Below are positions 11,447 to 21,730 of a DNA stretch of 64,000 nucleotides, piece after piece. The notes beneath the pieces were generated by a model. It worked only from the letters and a program-made list of their open reading frames with translations, did not search any database and was not told the DNA's origin. Source of the DNA: Adiantum capillus-veneris (lineage: Eukaryota; Streptophyta; Polypodiopsida; Polypodiales; Pteridaceae). Made by a program: the position numbers and the translations under genes. Position 1 is the stretch's first letter. The number at the start of each line of letters is the position of its first letter. The stretch spans positions 129,825,018-129,889,017 of the forward strand of contig CM043968.1 of assembly GCA_014529385.2 (NCBI GenBank), in the 5' to 3' direction.

Positions 11447-11725
11447 CACTACAAGAGGTTGTGTGCTCTTGTGATGCTGTTAGCGACGGAAATACACTGG
11501 GTTTTTATAACCCCCGGCGTTGCTAAAACCGTCGCTACGAGAGCGTCGCTATATGCGTCGCTATAGGCATCGCTATATTCGTCGCTATAAGCATCGCTAT
11601 ATAGAGACGCTCATAGCGACGGTCATAGCAACGGTCATAGCGACGTTTACACAGAAGTCTATAGCGACGCTCATAGCGACGCTACAGAGCCATAAATAGC
11701 GACGGTTATAGCGACGCCCGAGAGA
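11447..11725. repeat. CACTA left end with subterminal AGCGACG repeats
   Basis: After the terminal inverted repeat, about a dozen AGCGACG or CGTCGCT motifs occur in both orientations between 11489 and 11718. In En/Spm such subterminal repeats are bound by TnpA. Many are spaced as TAGCGACGCTATA-like palindromes. Confidence 0.85.
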
Positions 11726-11740
11726 TTTTTTTTTTGGTGA

Positions 11741-11759
11741 CAGGGCATTGAATGCCCTG
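11741..11759. other. Perfect hairpin after the tnpA gene
   Basis: CAGGGCAT-TGA-ATGCCCTG has an 8-bp stem and a 3-base loop. It lies downstream of tnpA between the gene and the subterminal repeats, in otherwise unremarkable sequence (11725-12085). Confidence 0.6.
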
Positions 11760-12085
11760 CCACCCATCAACCATATTGTACTTGATTCACTTTTTAAAAA
11801 AAGTGCAAGGGTAGATAATAGACCCAAAATAGTCACCCACAAGACGCATTGTTTGCAAAATTGACAAGCGTAAAATTGACAATTGTACACATCATAGGCA
11901 AAATGAATTGATTGACAAATGTAATAATGACAATTGTACAACATCATAGGCATAAAGAATTGATTGGCAAAATGAACTGCGGTGACAAATGTAATAATAT
12001 ACATGGTTCAAAAAGACGTATAAAATCCGTCTCATGATACATAAGCTATGAGAAACCCTAAACTAATGCTCTAAACTGACGTCGT

Positions 12086-13347
12086 CTAGTCAGACGTCTC
12101 ATCGCGTCCAAGTGGCGTATCTGTCGAATTCTACAAAAAAAGACAATAAGACAGCTTTCAGTAAGTATAAACATATAACGACATTTATAAAACAATACAA
12201 AAAATAGAAAAGAGTAAACCCTAATACTAACCATGCCACCGCGAGAATTGAGAATGTCCATCAGGGCGTTTAAGCCCTTCGACCACTGTCAAAACATACA
12301 AAGAATTCATTATGTTAGAATTAAAAAACTCATAAACCCTAAACTATCGAACATAAAGAGCAATGCGAAAACACTTACAAAATCGGCCTCAAATGATGCC
12401 CATCCACCGCTCCCCAAGTGGTGCGAGCTCCCTGCCTCTACTCGCGCTCTGGCTGCATCCTTTTGTTGCTTCCACTTGTCGGGATTCTCGTGCGTTGCTT
12501 TCTTCGCATTCTTCCAATCTTCTTTGGCCAGCCAATCTGGCCTGTTCCACCCATGCTTGATTGCTTTTTGCACTTCGAAACGCTTGTGTTTGCAGTATTC
12601 GCGCATTCGAATCTTCATCAGTTCTTCATTGAAGCGTTGATCCCGTGTTGGAACGGGAAACTCATCATGAAGTATGCTGATGACTCTGTTTTTTAAATCA
12701 CTTGGTACTTCACTCCATTTGTTTAGTATGTAGTGTCTAAACAGCTGAGAGCAAAGACCACGCATGCGCGAGATCACCTTCTTGCCGTCATCATCCATGA
12801 TAATGCCACCGCTGAAGTCGAGGGAGTAAGGCAAGCCCTCTGGCTGGTGACGCGTGAACCTGGGTGTCCCGGCAGGGGTCCCTAGCGGCGTGTCGATGGG
12901 GGTACGAACGTCAGGTGTCTCCACCGGCGTCTGGGCCCCGAAGCGAGGAGTGTCGAGTGGGGTGGCTCCTGGCGGAGTAGGTAGAGGTGTGTAGCTGCTA
13001 GGAACAGTCAGCCGTGCAAAACCTAGCGTAGATGGCGATGCTGTGGCTGGTGTGGGGGCGGGCAAAGAAGGGGAGGGTAAAGAGCCTCGTCGAACACGAG
13101 GCGGTGTGGAGGCATCGGTGGTGGAATCCCCACAACAACCGCCACCGCCACCACTAGAGCGCCAGTGTCTAGATGAGTGTGAAGCTCGTCTCGTCGACGC
13201 CGAAGCTTCGGAGCGCGCCGAATGCTCCGAAAGAGAGGGAGATGCGGATGGAGTAGGAACGCGCGATGATGCGCCTGAGCGATGACGCTCCACGTACCAC
13301 TGTCTCTGCTGCGGTGACAAAGAAGAAAGAAACTCCTCATCATCCAT
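12086..13347 (-). CDS. tnpA: tnpA-type protein of the CACTA element, three coding exons
   Basis: Predicted exons are 13347-12379, 12285-12232 and 12130-12086. The junctions are GTAAGT...ACAG and GTTAGT...TGTAG, all in phase 0, giving 355 residues and a stop at 12086-12088. The start MDDEEFLSSLSPQQRQWYV follows a likely 3' splice site at 13350. The amino half is Ser/Pro/Thr-rich with repeated PLDTPRFG/PIDTPLGT-like units. The carboxyl half has FRHYILNKWSEVPSDLKNRV, WNRPDWLAKEDW and AGSSHHLGSGGWASF, matching the plant En/Spm Transposase_24 pattern ending H-x-x-G-S/G. TnpA-type proteins bind the subterminal repeats. No stop or shift was seen, so this gene looks intact. Confidence 0.85.
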
Positions 13348-13700
13348 ACCTGCATTAAACACACGAATATTTAAACTTAATATTGAATGAATAGAGTAGA
13401 CAATGACGCAAAGACCATTAAATACAATGACGTAATGACGCATATAAATACAATGAGGCAATGAATTGAGTGATAGAAGAGGCAAGTCGAAAACTCAGAA
13501 TTTTCAATCAAAAGATGTGAGCGCGAGTAGAAAAGAGTGTTATACACCATGGAAGGTACTTAGAGAGCCAGAGCTTTTACAACACGGAGCAAAATTGTTC
13601 AAATACAATATTTGTGGCTTTAAGAGATCTCTCTCTCATCCTCGCATAACTCAGCATAACTTCCTATATCTATATAGAGCTCTCCGTTTAAACACATATC

Positions 13701-16700
13701 CTATGTTTCATTTTGTAGCTCCTCTGCATGCACCCCATATAGAGTAGTAGCATCTTGATGCTCGTCTGGCACCACCACAGCGGCTTCTGATTGAGCATCT
13801 TCTGTGATCTCCTCCATTGATGCCGTTGTGATTGGCACATGGTAGCCTTCATACGTCCTTGCACTACGAGGGGCTACCTCTATGACGTACCACCAGTTTG
13901 ATGTAGACTTTGTAGGATGAAATATTACCTGCCAGAGCCACATAACTTACATGAGAGCTTTCAAGCACATAACTTGTAAAAGGCTCTCGTTAACTATTTA
14001 CATACTTACTTGTTCACAATGCTCGGGTAGTACGAAAGTGTCTCTTAGGTCAGTCCATTTCTTAGTAGAATCCACCTCAAGAAAACCAGACTCTCCTCTA
14101 CGCACAGTAGTGTTGCGACCCTCCATGATTATCTTGAACCATTGCACGTCGAACAAGTAGACAAAAAATCCTCTGTAATCGATCCTCAAAATCTCTTGCA
14201 GCGTGCCGAAGTAAGTGAGTTCCGCCACCATAGGATCTGCATCAGAGGAACGTCGTTGACTAGACTGTTCAAATTTTGCCATGATTCCACAATCTTGAGT
14301 AAAACGCTTTTTGTCGATTCGTTCCACCCTAAAATGTCAACCTTTACACCATGCTGCTGTGTATGACTTATACTACAACGAACAAAGATTATGAGTGGCC
14401 GTTCCAACGTTTAGAAATAAAGTCACTAGCTAGTCGTACATTGCAAACTTACCTTGGTCGCGCAACCCCGAGAGTACTCCCACTCTTCCTCAGTCACTTC
14501 GTCACCGCATTGTTGTGCACTTTTCAATTGGTTGTGCAACCATCTTAAGCTCATGAAGGTTGGTAGGCTCTCCAGAACCGTCGGATAGTGCATCGGTGGT
14601 CGTCTTCCCCGTCTCCACTCGATTCGTGCCCTTTGTCGCTCTTGCTTTGCATCCTCATATTGTGAAATCCACTTTTGCATCACTGGATTGTGAAGCATGC
14701 AAAATCGGTTGATTTTAGCCTCTAGATCTTTCGTCATCTTCTTCTCAACACCGAGATTGCACATGACAATCCCAGATATGCGCTCATCATCTATGGTTCG
14801 CCATAGTGTGTCCCGGGCTTTATCAAATCCGTCTAGCCACTCTCCAATGTACACTAGGGACTCTGATACCAACCAACCTTCTGCCATGCTACCCTCCGGA
14901 CGTGCCTTTTGACGCACATATCCCTTAAGCGTTTTCATGAAACGTTTTAAGAAGAACATCCATCTGGAATGAACTGTGCCAGCTATTTCCACCTCATCAA
15001 CTATGTGAACAAGAAGATGCACCTAAATGGTTAGCATGGTAGTAGGAAAATGTTTCTCAAACATGCACACAAGCTCCGCAGCATTTAGTTTGGTGAATGG
15101 TATGGAGTCTACGTTGATCTCCTTTTGTGAGATCCATTGCACCAGCTTTGCAAGTTTGTAGATTGTGTTACGGATGTCGAGAGACAAACATCCCTCAATG
15201 GCAACCGGTAAAATAAACTGTAAAGTATGTGCAGCAATGATATTAAAGTCCACATTTTATGCAATGATATTAAAGTCCACTATGAACATACCTGACACAT
15301 TTTATGCCAATCGTGTGACTTCAAACCGGTAAGCTTTCCTTCTTTAGTAAAACACGTTCGGAGCGAGTGCCTTACGCCAGTGGGGTTCCGCAAAGATCGA
15401 ATGGTCTCTTTTACTTTGCGTTCTTGGGCTCCTGTGAAAATCCATGGTGCTTTAGGGAGTTTTATCGATCCATCAAACGCTGTTTGCGGCCAATATTGCT
15501 CCATACGATCCACATTTCTAAGGTCAACTATGGCTCCCAAAGTATCTTTCTTGCCGGTCAGATGGTCCCATAGTAGATTACCCACATTCTTGAATATGTG
15601 CATTGGATCGAGCAAGTGATTGATCATGAGTCGGGGCCAGTATGGTAACTCGTACCATAGAGATAGTCTCTTCATCCCTGGAGGCAATCCGTCATCGCAC
15701 ATCTCCTTCTGCTCTAACCATGCTTGTGCAGACATCCTTGGTGGCTCTCTTCCCAAAAAGCCGTCGCGTAACACATGATTCTCTGGAAGATACGCTTGAT
15801 GACCTTCGTAGATTTGCTTCTTCAGTGAGGGCGCCCTACGTGCATTCAGTCTAGGTCCACATGTGACACATGCTCTGTATCCGCTTGTTTGAAGCCCTGC
15901 ATGTATACACATGATAATAGATCAACTATGGGAAAAAACAAGATTTACAGTGTCTGAGTGAGGAGTGTCAATAGATCACCTGAGCATTCTGTTAGCCCGG
16001 GATAGTCATGCATGGCCCACATTAGAATGCCTTTGATCAAAGCATTCCGTCGTCCTGTGTGTCGGCTCATATCCACCACCTCTATGCCAATCCACAATTG
16101 TTGTAGCTCTTCCAATAGTGGACGAAGATACACATCCATATTCCCCACTTTATATCGCCCTAGCACAATCAAGCTTAGCCATAGGTGCCCCTTCTTCGTA
16201 GTCAACCACGGGGGAATGTTGTAGTTGACGATGACAACGGGCCATACAATGTAAGATGTTGATCTTTGACCAAATGGATTTACGCCATCCATAGCCAGGC
16301 CTAAGCGCAAATTTCGAGCTTCCCTGGCAAAATCCGACCATGTTCCATCTATATGTTTCCAGGCTGCGCAATCTGCAGGAATTCGTAGCACACCATCCGA
16401 AGATTTATTCTCCTCATGCCATGATGCTAGGGCGGCCATGGACTTACATTCGAAGAAATGCTTGATGCGAGGAAGCAGAGGAAAACGTCGCAAAACCTTT
16501 TGTGGAATTTTTGTCCCGTGGAGATCTACTCGATATCTTTCGGAATCACATTTTGGACACTTCTCCATGTCTATGTATTCCCCTCTGAAAAGAATGCAGT
16601 CATTAGGACAAGCGTGGATAGAATTGTAATCCATCCCCAAGTTTCGCAAAATCTTTCTTGCTTCATCTCGGGAATCTGGCATCACATTGTCAGCTGGTAG

Positions 16701-17348
16701 TATGTGCTCTTTAAGCAATCTACACAACATAAAAATACGATACAGTCGTGTAAAAATCTATCAGATCATTATACATTTAGAGTTTTATTAAAGTAAACTA
16801 ATTGTAATAGATCACCTGAAAAGCGCTGTGACGCTAGTGTCACTCCATCCAAACTTTGCCTGCATGTTGAGAAGAACCAGGAGTGCTTTCAATCTAGACA
16901 TACGTGCTCCATTATACAATGGCGTATCGGCTTCACTTTTCATATCATCATAGATAAGCCTTTCTGAATCCATGATCGTCTCGATCATTTCATCAATCTC
17001 GGGCTCAAACATTGCCTCGTTGGGAATGTGCTCTGCATGATCATCCCCCGAGCTGTCAGAGGCTACATCTTGTGGCCTCACATATGCTGCTTGACCAAAG
17101 CGCCTGCGAACACGTCTATTGGGTTGCAAGATTGCTGCTTGTTGGCCAGCGTCAGAGTCCGACGAGTTATAATTGGCAACAACTCGATCTATAATAGATG
17201 GATCAAACTCGCCAAATTCGCGAACGTGTTGCAAAGAAACGCGTCTTGTCCGTCGCATAGCATGCTTGCATTGATGACAAGGACATAAGACCCTCGTTGA
17301 GAGATAGGTGTTTCGGTTGGACGGTCCCACATCCTCGTCACTACTCAT
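13701..17348 (-). pseudogene. tnp2: tnp2-type CACTA transposase, nearly intact
   Basis: Exons with good splice sites run 17348-16816, 16719-15980, 15896-15292, then from 15217. All join in frame (TALFR/LLKEH, TECS/GLQTS, HKMCQ/FILPV). The Tnp2 transposase domain is seen with NDCILFRGEY, CPKCDSERY, LGLAMDGVNPFG, HDYPGLTECSG and DPMHIFKNVGN. It is followed by the DUF4218-like VHLLVHIVDEVEIAGTVHSR and DUF4216-like ELTYFGTLQEILRIDYRGF. One TAG (15023-15025) interrupts exon 4 just before the DUF4218-like block, and the exon boundary near 14335-14460 is unclear. The enzyme would cut and join the CACTA ends. As read it would be truncated. Confidence 0.85.
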
Positions 17349-17410
17349 AATGAGGATAAAAATCTTATAACCTGGACAACAAATTTAATATTCTATTGGC
17401 ATTCTTCGTC

Positions 17411-17454
<44 letters not shown>

Positions 17455-17870
17455 ACCTCACATTCTCTAGTCATGTCCAATCCCTGCACACCTCGATCTA
17501 GAGGTGCACGGAGATCAGAACCACCGGGTTATAATCTCGTCTTTATTGGTCAATACCTATATTTGTGGGTACAAGAAATCTACAGACCCACGTCTACATG
17601 ATACTGCATGTAGTGGACAAAACCCCTTTGCCTCTTCTCTAGCTGTAGCACTTCACAACATCTTAACATCTTTTCACAGTAGATCTTTTCACTGTTCGTC
17701 TAACTCTAAACCCTAAACCATAAGTAATTCTTGCGTGGACTCGATCTAACGTAAATAAGCGTAAATCTAACTAAAAATAAACCTAAATCTAATTTAACGT
17801 AAGTCTACATCTAACCTAATCTTTAACGTCTTTTGGGATAGTTTCCTACGACGTTAAAACTCTCTTCTTC

Positions 17871-17908
<38 letters not shown>

Positions 17909-18059
17909 ACCTAAATAAACCTAAGTCTAATCCAATATAACATAAATCTAAATCTAACGTAAATTATGTTATATTAAAAACAAAGAACTAAACTAACAGG
18001 GATTATAAGAACCTTAAAACTGATTTAACACATAATTTTTCACATAACTCGGCAAGAGT
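17349..18059. other. CACTA region upstream of tnp2, non-coding
   Basis: Contains a TC run (17414-17453), a GT run (17871-17903) and many CCTAAATCTAA/TAACGTAAATC units that resemble degenerate telomere-like repeats. A possible promoter region for tnp2; no clear TATA box was picked. Confidence 0.5.
17761..17880. repeat. Direct repeat flanking the captured gene, copy 1
   Basis: About 120 bases, running from CGTAAATCTAA-type repeats through GGGATAGTTTCCTACGACG to a GT run. Repeated with few changes at 18451-18600. Confidence 0.8.
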
Positions 18060-18399
18060 TGGCATTCTCATCACTAAAGATGTGAGAGTTAACTTCCGGC
18101 GGTGACGCTGCCTCATCTCCATCCACATCTGACGACAACAATTGGCCCTTTAGACCGTTCTTGCTCTTGTTACTAACTTTGAAGTTGCTGTTGAATGACT
18201 AGAGGTTGTCTAGATGGTCATTGTGTCGGGGATGTAGTGACTCTTGCCGCCCTGAAGATCCACCTTCTTCCCTATCTTCTGAAGACATTTCACCAGTACT
18301 TTTGGATCGACGGAGCCCACCATGAGTGAAGGCAGCAATACCCTATATTCCATTGAGGGCTTTCTTCACCCGCTTCATGCAGGCATCGCAGTCTATGGA
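18060..18399 (-). pseudogene. Captured fragment of a heavy-metal-associated (HMA) domain gene
   Basis: The minus strand from 18399 reads SIDCDACMKRVKKALNGI, the first strand and helix of an HMA domain with its metal-binding C-x-x-C. After a stop and frame change, 18323 onward reads MVGSVDPKVLVKCLQKIGKK and then VDLQGG, the second half of the same fold (V-x-G-x-V-D-P ... L-x-K-x-G-K). Plant HIPP/ATX1-like proteins have this order. The central strand is deleted and a stop follows. Further left the frame is open but unrecognised (NFKVSNKSKNGLKGQLLSSD). It lies inside the CACTA element upstream of tnp2, so it is a transduplicated host fragment rather than a transposon gene. Confidence 0.85.
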
Positions 18400-18450
18400 G
18401 ACCTAAATCTAATCTAATATAACGTAAATCTAAATCTAGCATAAATAAAC

Positions 18451-18600
18451 GTAAATCTAATTAAAAATAAACCTAAATCTAATCTAATTTAACTTAAATA
18501 AACCTAAATCTAATTTAACGTAAGTCTACATCTAACCTAATCTTTAACGTCTTTTAGGATAGTTTCCTACGACGTTATAACTCTCTTCTTCTTGTGTGTG
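18451..18600. repeat. Direct repeat flanking the captured gene, copy 2
   Basis: Same sequence as 17761-17880 with an extra AACCTAAATCTAA unit. The captured HMA fragment lies between the two copies. Confidence 0.8.
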
Positions 18601-19008
18601 TCCGCGTGTGTGGAGGTGTGTGCCAATAAAAAGAGATAAATGGTATAACCTTTCTATCACCCATGCCAAGTATGATAGATTGGTTATGCCATTTCCCTCT
18701 TGAATAATAGGTCTTGAGTTCAACTCCTCATCGGCTAGATCTTTAGGTCTTTTAATTTTAATTAGTTTCCTACGACGTTAAATTAGTTTCTCTCTCAATG
18801 TGTGTGCGTTTTTTTGTTTATGCATGTTTTATCTCTCTTTTCCTCTCTCAATGTGTGCATTTTTTGTTTATGCATGTTCTCTCTCTCTTTTCCTCTCTCA
18901 ATGTGTGCGTTTTTTGTTTATGCATGCTCTCTCTCTCTTTTCCTCTCTCAATGTGTGTGTGCATTCTTTGTTTATGTATGTGTGTGTGCGTTTTTGTTTA
19001 TATTTGTA

Positions 19009-19056
<48 letters not shown>

Positions 19057-19060
19057 AACA

Positions 19061-19126
<66 letters not shown>

Positions 19127-19188
19127 AAGAGGGGAAGGGAACATGAGAGTGAGGAGAGGGAAGGAGCATACCTGGCTCTCCTTCCTCT

Positions 19189-19224
<36 letters not shown>

Positions 19225-19226
19225 AG

Positions 19227-19279
<53 letters not shown>

Positions 19280-19334
19280 CGTTACCTGCTCTTGCTTGAG
19301 GACGCCGAAAAACTCAGATCTCTGTTTTTTTTTT
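18601..19334. repeat. Microsatellite-rich CACTA segment with an approximately 57-bp tandem repeat
   Basis: Between 18789 and 18985 four copies of a 55-60-base unit (core CTCTCAATGTGTGCGTTTTT then GTTTATGCATG) stand in tandem. TC (19012-19053), GT (19063-19093), GA (19093-19119), GT (19194-19223) and GA (19231-19274) runs follow. All long reading frames here are low-complexity artefacts. Confidence 0.85.
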
Positions 19335-19463
19335 AGCCCAGCGGGCGTCGCTATGAGCGTCGCAAATTTACTTGTAAATTTGCGATGTTCATAGTGACGC
19401 CGGGATTTTTTTTTTTGAGCGTCGCTGTGTGAGCGTCGCTAATATGAATGGCCTTTTGTAGTG
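19335..19463. repeat. CACTA right end with subterminal repeats
   Basis: GCGTCGCT motifs at about 19345, 19418 and 19432 and an imperfect palindrome around GCAAATTTACTTGTAAATTTGC (19361-19383) precede the terminal repeat. There are fewer motifs than at the left end, as is usual for CACTA asymmetry. Confidence 0.8.
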
Positions 19464-19466
19464 TGA
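19464..19466. other. CACTA target-site duplication, right
   Basis: TGA, identical to 11444-11446. Confidence 0.9.
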
Positions 19467-20825
19467 GTGGGGAATCTTCTTCTTGACACTCTGAAGTAAG
19501 GACCCTTTGGCTTCTTCCACTTCTTGGGACTGGATCTCTGGCCGTCCAATGATTTGACTAAGATAGCTCAGCATTAGACTAGCCATCTCATCCTGGTTAT
19601 GAAATGTTGTCCCTTTCTCATCATCGACCGAGCGGACGTGGCCTCGGCTCTTCTTGATTTTTAAACCCTAAAAAGGTGAGCTTGATTAGAGGCTTCAGGT
19701 TGTAGGGAAGTCTCCCCGGAGAGAAGCCTTGCCTTTCTGATATCTTCTAACTACTCATTAGCAAGGTTAGATTTGGCTTCGAGCCATCGGTTGTGATCAT
19801 CCTCAGTAGCAAGCCCATTGGCTTTTTTGGAGGTAACCACCTGTACCTCTGCTGTAAGATGCAAAAGGTGTACCTCCCTAGCTTTCTTGATTCGGGGGCC
19901 TGAGGTTTTGATTGCTTTCTGGATGCTCCGAGCAAAGAGGTCCCACGCATTGTGTTTGTTGAGGTCGACATCTTTTGAGCTTACCTAGTGCTTTCTTGGT
20001 TATATTCCTGAAAAGAGGGTCTTTGAATAGGTGTGCCCCTGTTACTAACAATTTTTTTCCACCTCTTGGGGTCTGTTCCTCCCCTGTATTCTTCTTAAAA
20101 TGAATGTGCAGAGGTATGTGATCCAATAGGCTTTTTGTTGGGACTACCTTCATCTCCATCAACGACGGTATCTAGTCCGCTTGGCGTGAGCAATAGCATC
20201 TATCTAGCCTGGAGGCAGTGCGGGCATACTGGAGGCTTGTGTAGGATAACTCGGGCGTGCTATTCCATGGGTCGATTTTCCATAAGTCGATCATCGCCCA
20301 TTTTTCGCACAAACTTTGCCATTTAGACCTTTCCGAGCCAGCCAGCATACTAGAGGATCCTGTTCTATCCCTGCTCTTTTCTACCATATTGAAGTCGCCA
20401 ACCAACAACCACTCACCTTCAATAGGAGTATCTCTAAGATGCATCCATAGTTTAGCTCTGACTTTTGCATTGCAAGGGCCTTACACATTCACAATGGTGA
20501 AGGGATACCCTTCCCATCTGATTCTAATCCCCAGGATCCTGCCGGATGGGTGGTTTAGAACCAACTTCGGCTCCAATTCTTTGTCTACAATGCTGAGGAC
20601 GCCACTGAAACCGTTACTTCCTTCTCCATAGAATACTAGTTTCTTTCCTAGCGCCTGCTTTCTCTTACTATGGACATCTAAGTGGTGTTCCTGGATGGCC
20701 CAACAGTTGACTGCCTTCTCCTTTTTAATTTCCTCCCACAATAGGGTACTCTTCTTACGGGTTTTCAACCCCTTTACGTTCCAAGATTGGATAGTGAGAG
20801 ACTCCATCATTAATGAGGGGTTCAT
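19467..20825 (-). pseudogene. LINE ORF2, apurinic-type endonuclease and linker
   Basis: The minus frame at 20481-20825 has SLTIQSWNVKGL (the S/N-W-N-x-x-G-L start of plant L1 endonucleases) and WAIQEHHL, where the usual Q-E-T-K is Q-E-H-H. The next frame (20172-20444) has GEWLLVGDFNMV, the G-D-F-N active-site block. The linker to reverse transcriptase continues at 19747-20162. QSVKKKIPHS stops exactly at the CACTA insertion and resumes in the same frame at 11446. The endonuclease nicks target DNA for target-primed reverse transcription. Frame breaks near 20450 and 20165 show decay. Confidence 0.85.
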
Positions 20826-20859
20826 TGGAAAAGAGGAACGAATTCTTTATCATCCGAAT

Positions 20860-21480
20860 CATTCCCCCCCTACCTCTCGTTGGTCTTAGGAGAATCCGAG
20901 GATTCGAAGTCGTAGTGCTACAAATGGATTGTGCAGTGGGACAACGAACCCCCCTCCTTTCACCTCAAGTGTTCTCACGGCTTAAAATACTTTGGAGTCT
21001 CTTGCCACTGTCTTCACCCTTTTGGCTCTTTTCAGACTAGGAACTTGAACAGCCGTCACCGTTGTCACTGTCATAAATTTCGGGGTGGCAGCGGGAGTAA
21101 TGATCTTATTATTATTGCATGCCCCACAATCGGAGATTCGTTGTTTGGGAATTGATTCCTCCACAATCTTTTCCTACATTTTTAAATCCATCATACCTTC
21201 TTTATCCTTCCCTACATTTGCCCCTTTGTTACTACCTCCTTGCTTCTCCAGCCCTTCCATCTGGGTTTCCATTTCGCTGGTGGCCTATGCTGCTGGAGCT
21301 ACAGTACCATTAGACTTCAAGGGGCAATCCTTGGCGAAGTGTCCAAAGTTGTTGCATTCAAAGTATGTTTCAAAGTTGAGCGGAATAGTAACAAGCCCAG
21401 CTTCGACATTGATAACCATGTTCTTAGGTGACGTTTTAATTTTACTTGGAAAGAGTTTGAGAATGTTTAAAAACATTTTC
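20860..21480 (-). pseudogene. LINE ORF1 carboxyl part with zinc knuckle
   Basis: The frame at 21285-21476 reads GLVTIPLNFETYFECNNFGH and then FAKDCPLKS. The C-x4-H-x4-C half of a CCHC knuckle is present, but the first cysteine is a tyrosine. In plant L1 elements ORF1 is an RNA-binding protein with such a knuckle. The distal part (20982-21164) is low-complexity. No ORF1 start is recognisable upstream, where short tandem repeats begin. Confidence 0.65.
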
Positions 21481-21527
21481 TTACAAACTTTTTCCCAAGT
21501 TAAGACACAAACACCATATATGCTCCT

Positions 21528-21695
21528 ACTTTTTGAGTCTGGATTTCTTCCAATTTACGTTATGGGCATGGAAAGGCTAGTAGAGTATATGGTAAAGATG
21601 AGTCAAAATCCTACTTCTTGAGTGTGGATTTCTTCCAATTTAGGTTATGGGCATGGAAAGGCTAGTAGAGTATATGGTAAAGATGAGTCAAAACC
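21528..21695. repeat. 84-bp tandem duplication
   Basis: The segment containing GGATTTCTTCCAATTTA and GGGCATGGAAAGGCTAGTAG occurs twice at an offset of 84 bases with few changes. A smaller tandem (CGCATTGACTTCCTAT, two copies, 21698-21730) follows directly. Confidence 0.85.
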
Positions 21696-21730
21696 CCTCG
21701 CATTGACTTCCTATCGCATTGACTTCCTAA

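Larger units (their letters stand above)
11447..19463 (-). mobile_element. CACTA (En/Spm) DNA transposon, 8017 bp
   Basis: The ends are CACTACAAGAG at 11447 and, on the opposite strand, CACTACAAAAG ending at 19463. The 3-bp target duplication TGA lies at 11444-11446 and 19464-19466, the size known for CACTA elements. Both ends have subterminal repeats built on AGCGACG. Two minus-strand genes are present, a tnp2-type transposase (17348-about 13700) and a tnpA-type protein (13347-12086). A captured host gene fragment lies at 18060-18400. Removing the element with one TGA restores the LINE ORF2 frame, so the insertion is precise. Confidence 0.95.
8759..21480 (-). mobile_element. L1-type LINE (minus strand), split by a CACTA transposon
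   Basis: On the minus strand a zinc-knuckle ORF1 tail (20.9-21.5 kb) is followed by an ORF2 endonuclease (20825-20172), a linker (to 19467), reverse transcriptase (11446-10415) and a carboxyl zinc domain (9494-8964). A terminal A-run reads as T at 8759-8766. The 8017-bp CACTA element at 11447-19463 sits inside ORF2. The upstream limit is uncertain, and no target duplication for the LINE itself was found. Confidence 0.85.

Noticed and set aside
18690-18745. tRNA or SINE-like B box (GAGTTCAACTCC) near 18711
   Set aside because: No A box at the right spacing, no cloverleaf and no A-tail. A single short match is not enough.
18798-19394. Overlapping 100-180-residue frames rich in CV, SL, RE dipeptides
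   Set aside because: Low-complexity translations of GT, TC and GA runs inside the CACTA element.
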